Shown here one piece after another: positions 1 to 5,199 of a DNA stretch of 6,241 bases. The DNA lies in NCBI GenBank assembly GCA_029262095.1, contig JAJDAB010000276.1:1-6241 (forward strand). The letters are read 5' to 3'. The stretch comes from Candidatus Hydrogenedentota bacterium (GTDB lineage Bacteria > Hydrogenedentota > Hydrogenedentia > Hydrogenedentales > SLHB01). The notes beneath the pieces are model-generated. The model saw only the letters and a list, made by a program, of their open reading frames with translations. It had not been told where the DNA came from and did no database searches. Each line of letters opens with the position of its first letter. The stretch's first letter is position 1. Position numbers and translations under genes: made by a program.

Positions 1-1
1 G

Positions 2-628
<627 letters not shown>

Positions 629-649
629 CAGCCATACGCCCCAATCACC

Positions 650-679
650 GTCATTCCGAACGAATGTGAGGAATCTTCC
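650..679. repeat. Short imperfectly palindromic intergenic sequence (GTCATTCCGA...GGAATC type)
   Basis: Just after the activator gene lies ATTCC (653-657) and its complement GGAAT (670-674) around CGAACGAATGTGA. From memory, closely similar ATTCCGA-CGAA-GTGAGGAATC sequences are dispersed in intergenic DNA of many unrelated bacteria. Only one copy is present here, so repetitiveness is recalled, not seen. Confidence 0.4.
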
Positions 680-701
680 CGGGTACGCGCATCCACACCA
701 T
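678..701. repeat. Intergenic motif CCCGGGTACGC + ATCCACACCAT, copy 1
   Basis: CCCGGGTACGC at 678-688 is followed two bases later by ATCCACACCAT (691-701). The same pair occurs at 4233-4257, as CCCGGGTACGC, three bases, ATCCACACAAT. There it directly follows the stop of the decayed glnK copy. Both copies sit just 3' of genes. Two copies cannot define a family, but the match is too long for easy chance. Confidence 0.4.
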
Positions 702-745
702 AAATCGCACCAAACCCCACAAACGTTGACCACTCCAATTCCAAC

Positions 746-764
746 GAAATGGTAGAACCATTTC
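746..764. repeat. Perfect 8-bp inverted repeat with 3-base centre
   Basis: GAAATGGT (746-753), AGA, ACCATTTC (757-764). It lies in the gap between the activator and amtB, about 430 bp before the sigma-54 promoter. It has no T-tract and is 118 bp from the activator stop, so it is a poor terminator. It may be a protein-binding palindrome or part of a repeat. Confidence 0.45.
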
Positions 765-790
765 TCCCCGGCAGACCGCAGGGCATCAGC

Positions 791-815
791 GACCGGCCTC
801 CCAGGTCAGCCGGTC
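791..815. repeat. Inverted repeat GACCGGC / GCCGGTC
   Basis: A perfect 7-bp stem (791-797 and 809-815) encloses an 11-base loop and is followed by CAAAAT rather than a T-run. Its GACCGGCC core is the reverse complement of the GGCCGGTC core of the modular repeat at 4388 and 5922, so it may be a distant relic of that family. It could also be a weak transcript end. Confidence 0.3.
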
Positions 816-883
816 AAAATACGCTCTCGAACCGAATACGTACCGAACCAAAGCGTAGAGTATCGACTGCGATTCTACCATTT

Positions 884-899
884 AGTAGGAAATCCTACT
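884..899. repeat. Perfect 7-bp palindrome AGTAGGA-AA-TCCTACT
   Basis: The arms at 884-890 and 893-899 are exact complements with a two-base centre. CTACCAT (875-881) lies just upstream. The near-symmetric geometry with a very short centre suits a dimeric DNA-binding protein better than an RNA hairpin. Function unknown. Confidence 0.4.
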
Positions 900-1049
900 T
901 CGCGGAACGCCTCTGTCCCCTTTCAAAGCCCAAGATAGAATCATAAATGATGGCTCCTAAACTGGTTACGAGCTCTCATACCTCCCAACCCATCATTGGC
1001 CTACAAGTTGCTCTTATCCCTGCGCAATCATCGGGCACTACGCGATTCA

Positions 1050-1106
1050 CTACCAGTCCAGGGTACTGAGGCCGAATCGTTACTACCAAACGGTAGCTCC
1101 TCGGCC
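1050..1106. promoter_or_regulatory. Candidate upstream activator (enhancer) region: two CTACC/GGTA dyads
   Basis: Two dyads lie side by side: CTACC(N7)GGTA at 1050-1065 and CTACC-AAAC-GGTAG at 1083-1096. Their centres are about 31-32 bp apart, close to three helical turns. The second is nested in a longer imperfect palindrome with outer arms GGCCGA (1070-1075) and TCGGCC (1101-1106). They lie about 90-140 bp upstream of the -24 element, the usual distance for enhancer sites of sigma-54 activators. I cannot match them to the NtrC (TGCACC-N5-GGTGCA) or NifA (TGT-N10-ACA) consensus, so assignment to the neighbouring activator is inference. Confidence 0.4.
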
Positions 1107-1151
1107 ACCGAATCACCCCGGTCCAATCACCGACATCTAACCTAAATCACT

Positions 1152-1185
1152 GAACTTTTTTAACATATATCTATATATCTATCAC
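1152..1185. promoter_or_regulatory. AT-rich tract with tandem ATATATCT repeat between candidate enhancer and promoter
   Basis: A run of T (1156-1161) is followed by ATATATCT twice in tandem (1165-1172, 1173-1180), ending five bases before the -24 element. Such flexible or bent DNA is often found between sigma-54 enhancers and promoters, where it aids looping. There is no convincing IHF consensus. Confidence 0.35.
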
Positions 1186-1202
1186 TTGGCACGACAGTTG
1201 CT
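1186..1202 (+). promoter_or_regulatory. Sigma-54 (RpoN) -24/-12 promoter for amtB-glnK
   Basis: TTGGCACGACAGTTGCT matches the sigma-54 consensus TTGGCACG-N4-TTGCW at every defined base. The invariant GG is at 1188-1189 and GC at 1200-1201, with the required 10-bp spacing between them. The expected transcription start is near 1213, giving a leader of about 130 bases to the amtB ATG. The leader can form a modest hairpin: AGCGAA 1219-1224 with TTCGCT 1254-1259, and CTGCG 1233-1237 with CGCAG 1248-1252. A gene for a sigma-54 activator ends 558 bp upstream, which supports the call. Confidence 0.88.
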
Positions 1203-1343
1203 CCTCAACGCACCATGAAGCGAATTCACACGCTGCGGAGTTGTACACGCAGTTTCGCTCTTAACAACTAGCTACATGGAATCTACGGCGCGGGCCACGC
1301 GGGCTGCCAATACCAGAGCACTTCGGTGTCGAAAGGAGAAATC

Positions 1344-2708
1344 ATGGAGAAGTGGAGACGAATTGGAGTCCTGTTAGTTCTAGGACTCCTCGTATTGGGC
1401 GCGGCGCCCGATGCGATTGCGCAAGACGAGGCGGTCGAACCGGCGGCCGAAGAAGAGGAGGCCGCTCCTATTACGGCCGCCGACGCAATGTTCACGGTCA
1501 ACAACACGTGGATGCTCGTCGCAACATTCCTTGTATTTATTATGCACCTCGGTTTCGCAAGTCTCGAAGCCGGTCTCACCCAAGCCAAGAACACAGTGAA
1601 CATCCTGTTCAAGAACACCGGCATCATCGCCATCGGATTGCTCACGTATTGGTTATGCGGTTTCAATCTAATGTATCCCGGCGATTTCAGCCTCATCATC
1701 GCGGGCAGGGAACTATTCGGGTTCGCCGGTCCTATGCTAGACCCGGGCGAAGCGGGCCAAACTGCCGCCTACGCCGATGGTGCGTACACGTATTACACCG
1801 ACTTCATCTTCCAAGCCATGTTCGCAGCGACCGCCGCGACCATCGTTTCGGGCGCGGTCGCCGAACGCATTAAGCTCGGAAGCTTCCTCATTTTCTCGAC
1901 GATCTACGTCGCGCTCATCTACCCCATTGCCGGCGCCTGGCATTGGGGGCAAGGGTTTCTCTCCGACATGGGCTTCTACGATTTCGCAGGCTCCACCTTG
2001 GTCCACTCCGTCGGTGGCTGGGGAGCACTCGCCGGCGTATTGATTCTCGGTCCGCGCCTCGGCAAATACTCCAACGGCTCCATCAGGCCTATCGCAGGAC
2101 ACAGCATGCCGCTCGCAACGATCGGCGTCTTCCTTCTTTGGCTCGGATGGTTCGGATTCAACGGCGGCTCAGTATTGAGTGCCGATCCCGGTCCAGTGTC
2201 ATTCGTCTTCGTGACCACCGCGCTCGCAGCTGCGGCCGGCATCATCGGTGCCATGGCCACCACATGGATCGTCGAAAAGAAACCCGACCTCTCCATGGTG
2301 CTCAACGGTTCCCTCGCCGGTCTCGTCGGAATCACGGCGGGCGCTGACGCGGTGTCAGTGAACTTTGCAATTCTCATTGGCTTCATCGCAGGCATCATCG
2401 TCGTGTTCTCGGTCATCGCACTTGACCGCATCAAACTCGACGACCCGGTTGGCGCAATTTCCGTCCATCTCGTCTGCGGCATCTGGGGCACATTGGCCGC
2501 CGGTATCTTCAGCGCCGACCACAGCGTTGTCACCCAAGCAATCGGCGTGGTTTGTTACGGAGCGTTCTGCTTCCCTGCAGCAGCACTGCTCTTCCTCGCG
2601 CTCAAGTACACCATTGGACTACGCGTTTCGGTAGAAGAGGAACGCGGCGGATTGGATGTTGGCGAACACGGAATGGAAGCCTACGGCGGCTTCCAAATCC
2701 TCACCTAA
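1344..2708 (+). CDS. amtB: Ammonium transporter (Amt/AmtB family)
   Basis: A 454-aa inner-membrane ammonium channel of usual bacterial length. The ATG is chosen because AAAGGAGA (1332-1339) sits five bases ahead; an in-frame GTG at 1326 lies upstream of that SD. Residues 1-26 form a cleavable signal peptide (basic start, Leu/Val core, probable AIA-QD cut), followed by a short acidic patch (about 29-40), then about eleven membrane helices. By motif alignment with E. coli AmtB, key residues are present: the pore twin histidines H221 (STLVHSVGG) and H375 (ISVHLVCG), Phe-gate F160 and F272, W201 and S276 of the ammonium recruitment site, and D213 in DFAG. The C-terminal tail (about 425-454, with EERGGLDVGEHGMEAY) is the cytoplasmic P-II contact region and is intact. 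It lies 27 bp before glnK in the same operon, under the sigma-54 promoter. Amt rather than Rh, given the tail and P-II neighbour. Confidence 0.97.
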   Translation: MEKWRRIGVLLVLGLLVLGAAPDAIAQDEAVEPAAEEEEAAPITAADAMFTVNNTWMLVATFLVFIMHLGFASLEAGLTQAKNTVNILFKNTGIIAIGLLTYWLCGFNLMYPGDFSLIIAGRELFGFAGPMLDPGEAGQTAAYADGAYTYYTDFIFQAMFAATAATIVSGAVAERIKLGSFLIFSTIYVALIYPIAGAWHWGQGFLSDMGFYDFAGSTLVHSVGGWGALAGVLILGPRLGKYSNGSIRPIAGHSMPLATIGVFLLWLGWFGFNGGSVLSADPGPVSFVFVTTALAAAAGIIGAMATTWIVEKKPDLSMVLNGSLAGLVGITAGADAVSVNFAILIGFIAGIIVVFSVIALDRIKLDDPVGAISVHLVCGIWGTLAAGIFSADHSVVTQAIGVVCYGAFCFPAAALLFLALKYTIGLRVSVEEERGGLDVGEHGMEAYGGFQILT

Positions 2709-2723
2709 CCGGGCCGGATACCC

Positions 2724-2729
2724 AAGGAG
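2724..2729 (+). promoter_or_regulatory. Shine-Dalgarno AAGGAG for glnK
   Basis: AAGGAG lies six bases before GTG 2736 and fixes this non-ATG start. The next in-frame ATG falls at residue 28 and would remove the first beta strand of the P-II fold. Confidence 0.8.
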
Positions 2730-2735
2730 AATCCA

Positions 2736-3077
2736 GTGAAACTTGTAATCGCATACATCCAGCCCTACAAGCTCGACGACGTAAAGAAGGCGCTCTTCGA
2801 CAACGGCATCAACAAGATGTCCGTCATGACCGCCCTCGGATGTGGACAGCAAATGGGCTACGAAGAGAACTATCGCGGCACACCCTTTGAAGTGAACCTC
2901 CTCAAAAAGGTCCGCATCGAAGTCGCCATCAACCAGGAGTTCGAAGACAGGGCCATCGACGCCATCGTCCAAGGCGCCAAAACCGGAAACATCGGTGACG
3001 GCAAAATCTTCGTCCTCGATCTCGCCGAATGCGTCCGAATACGCACCAGCGAAAAAGGCGGCGTCGCGATCGGCTAA
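2736..3077 (+). CDS. glnK: P-II family nitrogen regulatory protein (GlnK type)
   Basis: A 113-aa P-II protein, one residue longer than E. coli GlnB/GlnK and alignable without gaps. It is a cytoplasmic trimer that blocks AmtB through its T-loop and senses ATP/ADP and 2-oxoglutarate. Seen here: the KLDDVKKAL start, the T-loop (about residues 37-55, with YRGTPFEVN), K58, the B-loop nucleotide site TGNIGDGKIF (83-92) with K90, and C-loop arginines R101 and R103. The T-loop residue matching uridylylated Tyr51 is Phe51; Tyr46 is kept. UMP addition at position 51 is therefore impossible, as in several non-proteobacterial P-II groups. Gly-Cys-Gly-Gln-Gln (35-39) includes the Gln39 used for 2-oxoglutarate/Mg-ATP binding. 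The GTG start has AAGGAG six bases ahead. Co-transcribed with amtB and closed by a strong hairpin. A decayed copy of its 3' end lies at 4139-4232. Confidence 0.96.
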   Translation: MKLVIAYIQPYKLDDVKKALFDNGINKMSVMTALGCGQQMGYEENYRGTPFEVNLLKKVRIEVAINQEFEDRAIDAIVQGAKTGNIGDGKIFVLDLAECVRIRTSEKGGVAIG

Positions 3078-3111
3078 CCCGTCACACACCACCCAAACAA
3101 GCGTTACACCC

Positions 3112-3144
3112 GCGGGGCCGTTTCACCACGAGAAACGGCCCCGC
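3112..3144 (+). terminator. Terminator of the amtB-glnK operon
   Basis: GCGGGGCCGTTTC (3112-3124) pairs perfectly with GAAACGGCCCCGC (3132-3144) around a 7-base loop, 34 bases after the glnK stop. A moderately T-rich tail (TGTCTCTTCT) follows. A homologous hairpin follows the glnK remnant at 4269-4300. Confidence 0.85.
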
Positions 3145-3257
3145 TGTCTCTTCTGAGGCATGTCTAGAACCTCACGCAATTTGATTCTGTTGCTAACGCG
3201 GGGAATAAGGTGTGAGGGTTAAGCTCCTGCCGAGCCGGAAGCCGTGGAATGCGGCCT

Positions 3258-3283
3258 GTATACCGACAAGTAGAATGGTATAC
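3258..3283. promoter_or_regulatory. Inverted repeat GTATACC-N12-GGTATAC upstream of the hydrolase; possible operator
   Basis: Perfect 7-bp arms (3258-3264 and 3277-3283) repeat at a 19-bp spacing, about two helical turns, so a dimeric regulator could bind one DNA face. It lies 62 bp before the hydrolase GTG and just before a TTGACA (3298-3303) that lacks a good -10 at 17 bp. Neither the bound protein nor the promoter can be named. Confidence 0.4.
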
Positions 3284-3333
3284 GTCATATTCTTACGTTG
3301 ACAAAAGATACTCGTGTAGAAATTCATCGCCTC

Positions 3334-3338
3334 AGGAG
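3334..3338 (+). promoter_or_regulatory. Shine-Dalgarno AGGAG that decides the hydrolase start
   Basis: AGGAG lies six bases before GTG 3345. The longer frame from ATG 3249 has no SD and would put about 32 polar residues before the hydrophobic N-terminal segment. Confidence 0.7.
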
Positions 3339-3344
3339 TTGCCC

Positions 3345-4154
3345 GTGTTAAGCCTCAGAACACTCATCGTGGCCATCTGTCTAAGCTCTGGTCTTCTCAT
3401 GCTGACCGCATGGGGCGCGGCAAAGTTCCAACGAATTGAAATCAAGGGCGAGAAAATCGCCTACAAGACAGCCGGTGAAGGCGACGTCGCCATCATTCTT
3501 GAATCCGGATTTGGTGCTGGAATGGAGACCTGGAAGAACGTCTTCGATGAACTTTCCGCGCACGCACGCGTGTTTGCCTATCACCGCCCTGGCTACCTAG
3601 GCAGCACTCCAACCGAACGCCCCCGCACGAGTCTACAGGTCGCCGAAGACTTAAGAGAACTGCTCCACGCGGTAAAGATCGAACCACCCTATCTCATGGT
3701 CGGCCATTCTCTAGGCGGATGTTATTCAATGGAGTACACGCTTCGGTTTCGCAACGAAGTTGTCGGCATTGTATCCATCGACGCGCCGCACCTCGACTAC
3801 TATCGCGTACGAAAAGAGCAAGGAATAACGACCCCTCCAAATCTCAGCGAGGCACAACTCAACGAACTGTCCGACAACCTCCGTCGCGAGTACGAGGCAA
3901 TATTCACTATGCGTCAATTCGGAACACTCGGCGATCTTCCCCTGATTGTGCTGACCTGCGATGAACAATACGGCACTAAGGAGGAACTTCAAGCAAAGCT
4001 CAAATCCCAGAAAGAACTCGCCGCACTAAGCACCAATGGCAAGTACATCGTGGACACCGAATCAAGCCACTTCATTCCCGACGACAACCCGAAACTCGTT
4101 ATCGAGTCCGTCCTCCAAATCCTTCAAGATGCCCGAAGCCGGAAACATCGGTGA
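3345..4154 (+). CDS. Alpha/beta hydrolase with N-terminal signal/anchor segment
   Basis: A 269-aa alpha/beta-hydrolase-fold protein; the substrate cannot be told from sequence. Residues 6-26 form a hydrophobic segment after one arginine, either an uncleaved anchor or a signal peptide, so the enzyme probably acts outside the cytoplasm. Fold landmarks are the oxyanion-loop region ESGFGAGMETW (53-63), YHRPGYLGS (79-87), the nucleophile elbow GHSLGG (120-125) with Ser122, SIDAPHLDYY (144-153), LPLIVLT (198-204) and the terminal ESSHFIPDD (239-247) with probable catalytic His242. The acid is not certain; Asp146 is a candidate. The GTG start is chosen for its SD. The last codons and TGA fall inside the glnK remnant, read in another frame, so the C-terminus (about SRKHR) is acquired sequence and the native end may have been altered slightly. 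It lies 268 bp after glnK, past a terminator, so it is probably transcribed separately. Confidence 0.88.
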   Translation: MLSLRTLIVAICLSSGLLMLTAWGAAKFQRIEIKGEKIAYKTAGEGDVAIILESGFGAGMETWKNVFDELSAHARVFAYHRPGYLGSTPTERPRTSLQVAEDLRELLHAVKIEPPYLMVGHSLGGCYSMEYTLRFRNEVVGIVSIDAPHLDYYRVRKEQGITTPPNLSEAQLNELSDNLRREYEAIFTMRQFGTLGDLPLIVLTCDEQYGTKEELQAKLKSQKELAALSTNGKYIVDTESSHFIPDDNPKLVIESVLQILQDARSRKHR

Positions 4155-4232
4155 CGGCAAAATCTTCGTCCTCGATCCCGCCGAATGCGTCCGAATAGCA
4201 CCAGCGAAAAAGGAGGCGTCGCCATCGGATAG
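4139..4232 (+). pseudogene. Decayed 3' fragment of a second glnK (P-II) gene
   Basis: These 94 bases match the last 95 bases of the intact glnK (2983-3077), with five substitutions and one deleted base; the first 39 bases are identical. It encodes GNIGDGKIFVLDPAECVRI (residues 84-102, Leu96 to Pro), then a missing C shifts the frame. Past the shift, TSEKGGVAIG and a stop (TAG for TAA) are still readable. Three of the five changes are silent third-base ones, so the copy may have evolved as a gene before it broke, or arisen by duplication of an already diverged paralogue. Codons 1-83 are missing and the hydrolase frame runs into it. No start or SD serves it, so no P-II product is expected. Its downstream hairpin is also homologous to the glnK terminator. 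Confidence 0.92.
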
Positions 4233-4257
4233 CCCGGGTACGCACGATCCACACAAT
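4233..4257. repeat. Intergenic motif CCCGGGTACGC + ATCCACACAAT, copy 2
   Basis: It directly follows the TAG of the glnK remnant and pairs with copy 1 at 678-701. Spacing between the two halves is three bases here and two there. The intact glnK has only CCCG at the matching place, so the motif is not part of the conserved glnK tail. Confidence 0.4.
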
Positions 4258-4268
4258 CACAACAAGTG

Positions 4269-4300
4269 GCGGGGCCGGTTCTGTCTTGAGCCGGCCCCAC
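4269..4300 (+). terminator. Hairpin homologous to the glnK terminator, now behind the hydrolase
   Basis: GCGGGGCCGGTTC (4269-4281) pairs with GAGCCGGCCCCAC (4288-4300) around a 6-base loop, with one mismatch and one G-U. The arms are 12/13 and 10/13 identical to those of the 3112-3144 hairpin. One T-A pair has become G-C through matching changes on both sides. No T-run follows, so it may stop transcription weakly or protect the hydrolase mRNA 3' end. Confidence 0.6.
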
Positions 4301-4309
4301 CATATCCCT

Positions 4310-4377
4310 GACCAAAGGTCTCCAAATCCTGTCCGATATTTTTTTGAAGGAATAATAGGATTTACAGGATTCATCCA
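4310..4377. repeat. Modular intergenic repeat, modules B+C, first cluster
   Basis: Module B, GACCAAAGGTCTCC then AAATCCTGTCC (4310-4334), matches 5978-6002 with one difference. Module C is a right-hand array of AGGATT units ending AGGATTCATCCA (4356-4377). AATCCTGT (4325-4332) and ACAGGATT (4364-4371) are complementary and can form a hairpin around a T-rich centre (TTTTTTT at 4339-4345). Confidence 0.65.
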
Positions 4378-4387
4378 AGTTCCCCGC

Positions 4388-4458
4388 TGTGGCCGGTCTC
4401 CTCTAGCAATTCCGGAAGAAATGCGGAACCGCGCCACTTCCCCGATCGAAGGTTTCCA
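4388..4458. repeat. Modular intergenic repeat, module A plus degenerate B, first cluster
   Basis: Module A (4388-4436, 49 bases, starting TGTGGCCGGTCTCC) matches 5922-5970 at 45 of 49 positions. Seven bases later a degenerate module B (GATCGAAGGTTTCCA, 4444-4458) follows at the same spacing as in the second cluster. Module C is missing here. An open frame across it has no SD or protein features. Confidence 0.7.
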
Positions 4459-4511
4459 CCGACCCGAAACGAACTCCTAAGCCACCGGTACTCTTACCAG
4501 ACCAGAAATAC

Positions 4512-4540
4512 TTGACACATTTCAGGTCGACTGGTAAACT
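4512..4540 (+). promoter_or_regulatory. Sigma-70-type promoter for the 62-aa gene
   Basis: TTGACA (4512-4517), 17 bases, TAAACT (4535-4540; four of six matches to TATAAT). A second TTGACA at 4542-4547 has no good -10 at 16-18 bp. The predicted start is near 4547, giving a leader of about 108 bases containing a very GC-rich patch (4590-4609). Confidence 0.6.
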
Positions 4541-4654
4541 ATTGACAACTAGCCGCCTGTCCGCCATTCGGACGGTTAGCTACGGCAAAGGGGGGCGCCC
4601 GGGGCCGGTTCCCGAAATGCGCCACAAAGTACGCCATTTACGGAGGGAACGCAC

Positions 4655-4843
4655 GTGAATCACATTCGAGTCATCTCAAAAGCAACACCCAAGTCCGCCA
4701 ACGTTCTTCAAGACCTGCTCTGCGACGTCCTGATTATTATGGCGTCCCTGCTCAGCTCGAAGACCGTCAACATCCCAATTCTCAATACGTTGGGCGGCGA
4801 AGACGGAAAATGTCAGCCGATGCCTGTAGAGAGTGTCCTATAG
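4655..4843 (+). CDS. Small hypothetical protein, 62 aa
   Basis: I do not recognise this protein. Evidence that it is a gene is contextual. A good promoter lies upstream, the SD GGAGGG (4642-4647) sits seven bases before the GTG, codon choice favours GTC/CTC/ATC as in the neighbours, and a strong intrinsic terminator lies 74 bases past the stop. The product starts MNHIRVISK, carries a short hydrophobic stretch around residues 19-34 (LQDLLCDVLIIMASLL, with an internal Asp, so not a clear membrane helix) and two cysteines (23 and 53). There is no signal peptide. A hairpin, GTTGCC/GGCAAC (4850-4855 with 4866-4871), lies just after the stop. The unit could instead be a small RNA with a fortuitous frame. 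Confidence 0.45.
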   Translation: MNHIRVISKATPKSANVLQDLLCDVLIIMASLLSSKTVNIPILNTLGGEDGKCQPMPVESVL

Positions 4844-5053
4844 CATTCGGTTGCCCTATGACCCCGGCAACGCTCAGCGTAGGCCATACTCATCGGATTC
4901 AACATGTTGACAAGAGTGCCCGCCTAACCAAGGCGGGCATTTTTCATTATTAAGTACACTAATTATTGATCGAAATTCAGGCTTACCATCTCAATTTTCC
5001 AATGTTTTATGGCGCACTTCCGAATATTGGGTCAACATACAAGTAATAATCTA
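4844..5053. other. Spacer between the small unit and the lipoprotein promoter
   Basis: Apart from the terminator at 4917-4945, the stretch is AT-rich and holds no open frame of note on either strand and no RNA gene that I can see. TTGACA at 4907-4912 abuts the terminator and has no -10. Confidence 0.5.
4917..4945 (+). terminator. Strong intrinsic terminator of the 62-aa unit
   Basis: TGCCCGCCT (4917-4925) pairs perfectly with AGGCGGGCA (4931-4939) around AACCA, followed at once by TTTTTCATT. Classic rho-independent form. Confidence 0.93.
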
Positions 5054-5082
5054 TTGACAAACTCGGGAAACAAGAGCATAAT
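5054..5082 (+). promoter_or_regulatory. Sigma-70-type promoter of the lipoprotein gene
   Basis: TTGACA (5054-5059), 17 bases, CATAAT (5077-5082; five of six). The start is expected near 5089. The surrounding CTATTGACAA (5051-5060) is repeated exactly at 4539-4548, and each copy lies 116 bases before a GTGAAYCACA. Confidence 0.75.
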
Positions 5083-5136
5083 CTAATGACCAGAATCTGA
5101 GGGGTGGCCGACCGCTAGGCCGCTTTGAATTTGAAA

Positions 5137-5163
5137 TAGGGGGCGCCCAGTATAGGGGGGCGC
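5137..5163 (+). repeat. Tandem G-rich leader repeat TAGGGGGCGC / TAGGGGGGCGC
   Basis: Two near-identical G-rich units (5137-5146 and 5153-5163) lie in the 5' leader of the lipoprotein mRNA, just before GTG 5167. The same GGGGGCGCCC core occurs at 4591-4600 in the leader of the 62-aa gene. The second unit could act as a poor SD for GTG 5167. Confidence 0.4.
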
Positions 5164-5199
5164 ATAGTGAACCACACGGTTCAGATCACGAGGCAAACG

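Larger units (their letters stand above)
766..1049. other. Gene-free stretch between the activator and the amtB control region
   Basis: I see no gene here. The only forward reading frame of note (749-946, 65 codons) starts inside a palindrome, has no Shine-Dalgarno sequence and has no recognisable protein features. The stretch holds a 7-bp inverted repeat GACCGGC/GCCGGTC (791-797 with 809-815) and the perfect palindrome AGTAGGA-AA-TCCTACT (884-899). The rest looks unstructured. Confidence 0.6.

Noticed and set aside
749..946. 65-codon forward frame in the activator-amtB gap
   Set aside because: It starts within a palindrome, has no SD, and has an Arg/Pro/Ser-rich composition with no domain; a chance frame.
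1215..1271. 18-aa leader peptide frame (ATG 1215) in the amtB leader
   Set aside because: It would begin only about two bases after the predicted sigma-54 start, with no SD and no run of a regulatory amino acid.
1326..1343. Upstream GTG start for amtB
   Set aside because: The SD AAAGGAGA lies inside this extension and points to ATG 1344.
1737..2102. Long reverse-strand frames opposite amtB and glnK
   Set aside because: Mirror frames caused by strong codon bias on the coding strand; no SD or domain.
3249..3344. Upstream ATG start for the hydrolase
   Set aside because: No SD; it would place a polar 32-residue extension before the signal/anchor. GTG 3345 has AGGAG at good spacing.
4036..4311. 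91-codon frame containing the P-II tail sequence
   Set aside because: It begins in another frame of the hydrolase and only shows P-II residues because of the remnant; no SD, and frameshifted before the end.
4286..4480. Forward frame across the first repeat cluster
   Set aside because: It consists of repeat modules; a similar frame recurs over the second cluster (5965-6168), explained by the DNA repeat, not by a protein.
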